Of a DNA stretch of 64,000 nucleotides, positions 59,783 through 64,000 are shown piece by piece. Below the pieces are notes generated by a model that saw nothing but the letters and a program-made list of their open reading frames with translations, was not told the DNA's origin and ran no database searches. A program made the position numbers and the translations under genes. This DNA comes from Protonemura montana (lineage: Eukaryota > Arthropoda > Insecta > Plecoptera > Nemouridae): assembly GCA_947568835.1 (NCBI GenBank), contig OX387602.1:19705021-19769020 (forward strand), read 5' to 3'. Numbering within the stretch: position 1 is the first letter of the stretch; each line of letters begins with the position of its first letter.

Positions 59783-62700
59783 CAAAACTGCCAAAAATGC
59801 ACAAAATTAAGTTGGAAATGTGTGAATAAAAAGAGAGAGCTTATTAATTTTGACGTATTTTACATCTTTGCAAAGTTCAGTGCTGAAAACATATCAAATA
59901 CTTTTGGCAATACATCTCTTAAAAGTGTATCAAATATCTGAAAATTTTAGTAAATTTGGAATAGTTTCAATACTAATCGGCTGATTTTGCTGAAAAATGT
60001 AGGGCACCAAGTTGAGAACACAAAAATGTGCGCTGCAAATTTGATTCAGATCGGAGCTGGTGATTGGCTGCTTGAGTGATATATATATATATATATAAGC
60101 AAAACTGCCAAAAATGCACAAAATTAAGTTGGAAATGTGTGAATAAAAAGAGAGAGCTTATTAATTTTGACGTATTTTACATCTTTGCAAAGTTCACTGC
60201 TGAAAACATATCAAATACTTTTGGCAATACATCTCTTAAAAGTGTATCAAATATCTGAAAATTTTAGTAAATTTGGAATAGTTTCAATACTAATCGGCTG
60301 ATTTTGCTGAAAAATGTAGGGCACCAAGTTGAGAACACAAAAATGTGCGCTGCAAATTTGATTCAGATCGGAGCTGGTGATTGGCTGCTTGAGTGATTTT
60401 TTTCCGGGGTAAGTGAAATTGAATATTTCGCTCCACTTGCTACGCTCATCAACAAACGTTTCAAAATATTATGAAAAAATAAATGTGAGCAAGTGGGGAA
60501 AAAAAAATCAACTTACGTGATAGCTGATTTATGTTGTCAGCACTTCCAAATTTGTTCTTTATTAGATGGGCAAATTCCCTTGGTTTTGACATGACAGTTC
60601 TAAAGAAAGGAAAAAGAAACTTGTTATTATATAATGAAAGCAAACAGTGTACCTGCTTAGATCAGTTATCTGTGGACACTTGCAATCTTTGCCAACAAAC
60701 AAAGCCAAACTATTTACACAAACAGCTGCATGCAACAAAACTATATTAAAAACGAATACTTTCTATGTGTTCTTCAACCAAAATCATATAGATAAGGAAG
60801 TTGCCGGCAGACAGATAGCTGGACGAATCCAAAGAAAATGTATGTACAATGCGAGCTCTTTCTTACCCAGAGAACCCTGTAATACCATCCCGAATGTTTC
60901 CGCCAACATTTCTGCAAAGACAACCACAAAGAACGTCACAGAAACTACACATTAGCAGCGTACAAAAAACCGATTAACGTGAAAACAACAACCACCAGCA
61001 TATTAATAAGCAATGCAACATGTATCAAAATAAACTTTGATTAACTCTAATAGGCTCGGCTAGACCAAAGGGCTGCACACTTTAAAAGTCATGAAGATAT
61101 CACTTCAAAAGTTATGTTGAGGATAAATGGTGAAGTTTTGATTAGCTCTAAGAGTGTTTAGACAAAGTTCAGTAGCCATCACAAATCGGTTTAAAGAACA
61201 CAGTACCTTTGAAGTACTTGCGTGAGTGAGCGTTTATGTGTGTGTGTGTGTGTGTGTGTAGTGTTGACAAAAAAACAGTGACACTAAGAAACTTGACACA
61301 AAAAAAAAGGTTTTTCTTGCTTGAATCTATGCAAATGAATGAGAACTGACAAGTGACAACCACAAAAAATGTCACACTATTTCAATGGGGATAAGTAAAT
61401 ATAGGCAAGGCCTATCACAGAAGAGATAAGATAAGGAAGAATGATATGAGCTGTCATCCCAACTTTTTCTAGGCTTTATTGGTAATGAACTCTTACTTGA
61501 GGCCTTGTCCCATATCACGAAGCATTTCACGAGGCTGCCGATGACTGCTATGCAGACCGTACGTTTCCAAGTCGCGCAATTTCTTGTTGTAACTCTCTAA
61601 CTTTTTTTGCAGCTGAGAAATGGTTTGCGCAGATTTCTGGTTCTTCTTTTCAAATACAGCTTTTATTCTTTGAGATTGTTGTTTGTCTGCATTTGCTGCT
61701 AGCTTTAAATACTCGTTTACATTGTCTGAAAAACAAACACAAATGAAATTAACAAATACCTAATCAGGGGAAAGAAAGCAAAATTTTAGCTAACAATCTG
61801 ATTGATTGGCATTTTTTCAATTGCACTTTAATCTAGAACCAAGGTTCTCTAGTCTCTATTTTTAAGAAAAAAAATGCCATGCAAACTGTTACCAAATTGA
61901 GTTGAAAGCATTAACTTTTATTTATACCAGCAGTCACCAAAAATAAAATCTATGCAGCATCAACCAGCTCAAAATACATTTTTTTATCTGTAAACCAAGT
62001 CTGCTTCTGCTATTCCCTTGCAATAACTAAATTGTTGACAAGCTGAAATCCTGTAAATGTGATATAGGAGCTAACAAATAGGACTGATGGCATTTATCAG
62101 GCAGTGTAACAAAAGTGCAAGCTGCCAGGTGGGCAACAATCTCATACATTTAAAAAAGGGCTGGGGGTGGGCGGGAATACAAATTGATGGGAATTTCTTG
62201 ATAAATTGCCATTCAACTAAATCATATGTATGTGAAAGGTCTGTTGGCTATCTCAGCATTTTCATGGCTATCAAATGTTGCATCTACAACTGAACCTACA
62301 ACACTAAAAACATCTTTTTGGTCTCAATTTGGTAATAAGGGCTACCTATCTAAAAAAATGTCACTAGAGATTTCATCAAATGACTGTTATTGGAAGTTTT
62401 CAAAAACACATAAAAAAATGTGTCGTTTTGGACTTCTTTAGTTCTTTTAGTTGGCTTGCTAGCTCATGAAATTGACAACAAATAAGTGGCTACAATAATC
62501 TGCAATGGAAACTTTATTACATTTGCAAAGCTTAGTTTTATAGTTCAAGGTAATTTATCAATTAGAAAGTATTCTTCCTCACCATCCCTTGTAGTTTGTT
62601 CTCCTCGGATGAGTTCTCGGGTCCGACTGATTTTTGACATCATATGGTCCATTGCAGCTCTTGTTCTTAGAAGGTCTGGAGTGCCACTGCTATTTCCATC

Positions 62701-63365
62701 AATGTCATCGAAAGACATGCCAGACATGACATGTTCCATGGAACCATTTGGCATAACCGAGGAGGAAGGATGAAATATATCTTCTTCCTCGGTGACGCTT
62801 TGTGCAGTCACTTCTTCTTGAGAACCTTGATTTGATATTGGCTCAGTGTGGGAAACATGCAAGTTTCCCCCATCTGCAGAGCCAGACTCGCGAGTCCTGC
62901 GTACTGCAACAGGGGACTTGCGGCTTTTTGCCACCGACCCACTCATTGTTATATCACCGACACTGCTGCCGCTACCACTGCTTCCATTGCCAGTTCGCCA
63001 ACTGATAGAAGAACAATAAAAGTTTGGATTTAGAGCAAGACCATTTGAGACTCGGTTGAGCAAGGGTCAATGGTCAAAGATTTCTTTAATGTACACACAA
63101 TACCAAAATACTGTACAACTAAAATGTTATGTGTTACTTATTGCTACGTAAAGCTTATTAAAATTCAATGTCAGAAGAATAAATTACAAGGAAGTACAGT
63201 AAGTACATACGCAACAGCATTTTTCTGAGCTGAATGACCAGAGACAGCCGTTCCGCTGCCTGCGTGGCTGGTTCCAGCGCTAGCGTGATGTTGGCGACAT
63301 GGGGAGGTGCTACGACTCGACGACTTGCTAGTGCTCACCGTTTGAGCCACCTGCAAACTATCCAT
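57172..63365 (-). CDS. Tmcc: TMCC/Dementin-type transmembrane and coiled-coil protein (eight exons, 576 aa)
   Basis: Exons on the minus strand: 63365-63211, 63001-62583, 61725-61497, 60599-60517, 59287-58971, 58589-58371, 57817-57636 and 57298-57172 (1731 nt). The Ser-rich N terminus is followed by [65 protein letters not shown] (first coiled coil, about residues 175-250), [19 protein letters not shown], a Ser/Gly linker, a second coiled coil ([45 protein letters not shown]) and two C-terminal membrane segments ([27 protein letters not shown] and [16 protein letters not shown]). The order matches human TMCC1/2 and Drosophila Dementin, ER proteins reported in ER-contact and APP-related roles. 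An open frame runs upstream of the ATG to an acceptor near 63397, so 5' exons exist, and a longer form is possible. Confidence 0.94.
59733..59780. repeat. (TA)n microsatellite
   Basis: About 24 TA units. A shorter TA run (60079-60097) separates the two copies of the adjacent 317-base duplication, so the microsatellite marks the left edge of both units. Confidence 0.9.
59781..60397. repeat. Recent tandem duplication, period 317 bp, in a TMCC intron
   Basis: The 300-base unit starting AGCAAAACTGCCAAAAATGC at 59781 recurs at 60098, ending GCTTGAGTGAT at 60080 and 60397. I see one clear difference (GTTCAGTGC versus GTTCACTGC), so the copies are nearly identical and the event is recent. A TA run precedes each copy. 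The unit has no coding frame of note. Confidence 0.88.
61229..61260. repeat. (GT)n microsatellite
   Basis: A run of about twelve GT units in the intron between TMCC exons 3 and 4. Confidence 0.85.
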
Positions 63366-64000
63366 TCTTTGTGTTGTCCAAATATGAGGCCATACCTGGA
63401 AATGTAAAATTGGCAGTAATAACGAGTCAACCTTGTGATAAGAAAACAAGGCTTTAGGGAACAAAAGATAATAATTATTTAAGATAATAAAAAGGCATAA
63501 AGGCAAACGTTTAAAATATTGATAGGGTGCAAAAAATGAACAATTTTCAACGAATCACTTTATCAACTTACCAATCGAGTGTCAAGAGTTATAGACACTA
63601 GAAGATAGGCCTACTCCAAGTTATATTATCCTAAAATCGCCAAAAGTCCTTCACAAAATATGTGTAGTTGAACTCACTAAAACAAATTAGGAATGCGCGA
63701 CAAGATGACACATATTCTTGAGGTATTTCTTCATCAGCGGCAGTAGCAATCACAGCTCATTCCCAACAATGATTCACGAATAATTGCATTCACAGGCTAT
63801 CTTCCACTTGTAAACACTCGCTGTCAAACGTCACAATCCTTTCATTTTCACAGCCTATAGCTCACTTGCCGATTCCGTGGGCGTGAGTCCGAGGAGGTGG
63901 GGTGGGGATGAGTTGCTATATTATCTGATTTCTGCCAATTTTTGTAGTTATGAATGTTTTAAAATTATGCCATTAGTCTGACTCATGCGACTGCAGATTC
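63366..64000 (-). other. TMCC 5' region
   Basis: A candidate acceptor (ATTTCCAG, about 63397-63404, minus strand) precedes the 5' UTR part of the start exon, so one or more non-coding or coding 5' exons and the promoter lie to the right, possibly outside the window. No exon could be assigned here. The last 150 bases include a short GC-richer patch (63870-63910). Confidence 0.45.

Noticed and set aside
59733-60397. Tandem repeat considered as a CRISPR-like or satellite array
   Set aside because: Only two long copies in a eukaryotic intron; a simple tandem duplication explains it.

Overview
This is a 64 kb stretch of an animal nuclear genome, most likely an insect or another arthropod. All genes are split by GT-AG introns (plus a few apparent GC-AG ones), the intergenic DNA is AT-rich, and there are tRNA-derived SINEs, MITE-like foldbacks and a decayed LINE reverse transcriptase. 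There are no operons, Shine-Dalgarno sites or CRISPR arrays. The species cannot be fixed from the sequence alone; the family calls rest on recalled sequence features, not on a search.

Layout, left to right. (1) 1-1262 (+): last intron and last coding exon of a receptor tyrosine kinase (RET/FGFR-like C terminus). (2) 1263-9129: gene-poor DNA with small repeats. (3) 9130-26437 (-): a complete five-exon gene for a BMP3/GDF10-type TGF-beta ligand of 683 aa, with a 13 kb first intron. (4) 16094-17688 (+): a complete four-exon CFAP20/Bug22-like gene lying inside that intron on the other strand. (5) 28642-29614 (+): mitochondrial Mn superoxide dismutase. (6) 30248-33126 (+): a FAAH2-like amidase with all three catalytic residues and two apparent GC-AG introns. 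(7) 33997-34934 (-): a MOSPD1-type MSP-domain membrane protein. (8) 37244-45511 (-): an 11-exon ubiquitin-specific protease of 1225 aa with a RING-like zinc insertion. (9) 46860-47690: LINE fossil. (10) 48592-49967 (-): mitochondrial ribosomal protein L27. (11) 50510-52552 (-): RNA polymerase II subunit RPB11. (12) 53233-54784 (+): pyrroline-5-carboxylate reductase. (13) 57172-63365 (-): TMCC/Dementin, an ER coiled-coil membrane protein.

The left half (1-28 kb) is sparse and holds the two developmental signalling genes. The right half (28-64 kb) is a compact row of unrelated housekeeping genes (mitochondrial, transcription, proline, ubiquitin) with introns mostly of 80-1500 bp. I see no pathway that unites the neighbours. 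The items most worth checking are the BMP3-type ligand in what looks like an arthropod, the divergent CFAP20 copy nested in it, the RING-like insert in the protease, three apparent GC-AG introns within two genes, and two independent inverted SINE pairs inside introns.
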